DNA of 22,813 nucleotides from Rikenellaceae bacterium (lineage in GTDB: Bacteria > Bacteroidota > Bacteroidia > Bacteroidales > UBA932): assembly GCA_900767375.1 (NCBI GenBank), contig CAAFYX010000020.1, positions 1 to 22,813 of the forward strand, given 5' to 3'. Shown one piece after another: positions 22,391 to 22,813 of this stretch. The notes under the pieces are model-generated. The model was not told where the DNA came from. It ran no database searches and worked only from the letters and a program-made list of their open reading frames with translations. Every line of letters begins with the position of its first letter. Position 1 is the first letter of the stretch. Made by a program: the position numbers and the translations under genes.

Positions 22391-22813
22391 ATGGATTACG
22401 ATTTCAAATCAATCGAACAGAAATGGCAGGCCTGGTGGGCCGCCAATCAGACATTCAAAGCCACTGAAGACTCATCGAAGCCAAAATACTACGTCCTGGA
22501 CATGTTTCCGTATCCTTCCGGAGCCGGACTTCACGTCGGCCATCCTCTCGGATACATCGCCAGTGACATCTTCTCACGCTACAAGCGCCTGAACGGTTTC
22601 AACGTCCTCCATCCGATGGGATATGACGCCTTTGGCCTCCCTGCAGAGCAGTATGCCATCCAGACAGGACAGCATCCGGAGAAGACCACCACTGACAATA
22701 TCAACCGCTACCGTCAGCAGCTCGACAGGATAGGTTTCTCATATGACTGGGACAGGGAAGTGCGCACCTGCGACCCTAAGTTCTACAAATGGACCAGATC
22801 GGAAGAGCACACG
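22391..22813 (+). CDS. leuS: Leucyl-tRNA synthetase, 5' part; 3' end outside the window
   Basis: A class I aminoacyl-tRNA synthetase that charges tRNA-Leu. The reading starts MDYDFKSIEQKWQAWW at an ATG 11 nt after the preceding stop, with an A-rich leader, and stays open for 141 codons to the window end. The family start, MFPYPSGAGLHVGHPLGY, includes the HIGH-type ATP-binding motif (HVGH), followed by NVLHPMGYDAFGLPAEQYAI, characteristic of LeuRS. Only about one sixth of the gene is visible; the editing domain and KMSKS loop lie outside. No separate promoter is seen, so it seems to be read through from 20468-20498 with two envelope genes. Confidence 0.97.
   Translation, partial: MDYDFKSIEQKWQAWWAANQTFKATEDSSKPKYYVLDMFPYPSGAGLHVGHPLGYIASDIFSRYKRLNGFNVLHPMGYDAFGLPAEQYAIQTGQHPEKTTTDNINRYRQQLDRIGFSYDWDREVRTCDPKFYKWTRSEEHT

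Noticed and set aside
1..22813. tRNA, rRNA, CRISPR arrays, insertion sequences, prophage genes, riboswitches
   Set aside because: Looked for by eye; the window is almost fully coding, with intergenic gaps too short and no matching structure seen.

Overview
The window looks like a chromosomal segment of an anaerobic Bacteroidota, most likely order Bacteroidales (inference). The main reason is a recurring promoter element, TAnnTTTG, found 22-72 nt upstream of most transcription-unit starts, together with A-rich leaders and few Shine-Dalgarno sequences. The gene set agrees: a DUF4293 membrane protein, a membrane-anchored LytTR regulator, gyrA followed by a secreted TPR protein, TonB-C and SPOR envelope proteins, and a full-length pyruvate:ferredoxin oxidoreductase. 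The DNA is GC-rich for the group and densely coding. No gene-free stretch exceeds about 110 bp. I see no tRNA, rRNA, CRISPR array, insertion sequence or prophage.

Layout. 1-1036 (-): 5' part of fabF, divergent from a four-helix LytTR regulator (1105-2004, +). A DUF4293 membrane protein (2010-2450, -) is convergent with the regulator. 2559-9933 (+) is a tight three-gene operon: a 2-isopropylmalate-synthase-like protein that lacks the catalytic metal-binding histidines, a TIM-barrel/acyl-CoA-synthetase fusion, and nifJ. A nucleoside phosphorylase (9964-10836, +) follows on its own promoter. A secreted alpha/beta hydrolase (10823-11812, -) converges on it. A 41-codon ORF (11901-12026, +) with a good promoter overlaps the 3' end of clpC (12013-14364, -). 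gyrA and a secreted TPR protein (14461-18330, +) end at a bidirectional hairpin terminator shared with a capA-phoH pair (18378-20425, -). A SPOR lipoprotein, an M28-like/TonB-C protein and the 5' part of leuS (20520-22813, +) close the window.

The most interesting block is 2559-9933. The acyl-CoA synthetase module would activate a carboxylic acid to its CoA thioester. PFOR interconverts acetyl-CoA and pyruvate. The first gene keeps a leucine-sensor-type LeuA regulatory domain on a barrel that has lost its metal site. I infer a carbon-assimilation or reductive-carboxylation module monitored by a pseudo-enzyme; this is untested. Other points worth a second look are a ClpC without its coiled-coil middle domain, an M28 peptidase fold that has lost four of five zinc ligands and carries a TonB-C domain, and the small ORF with a dyad in its promoter.
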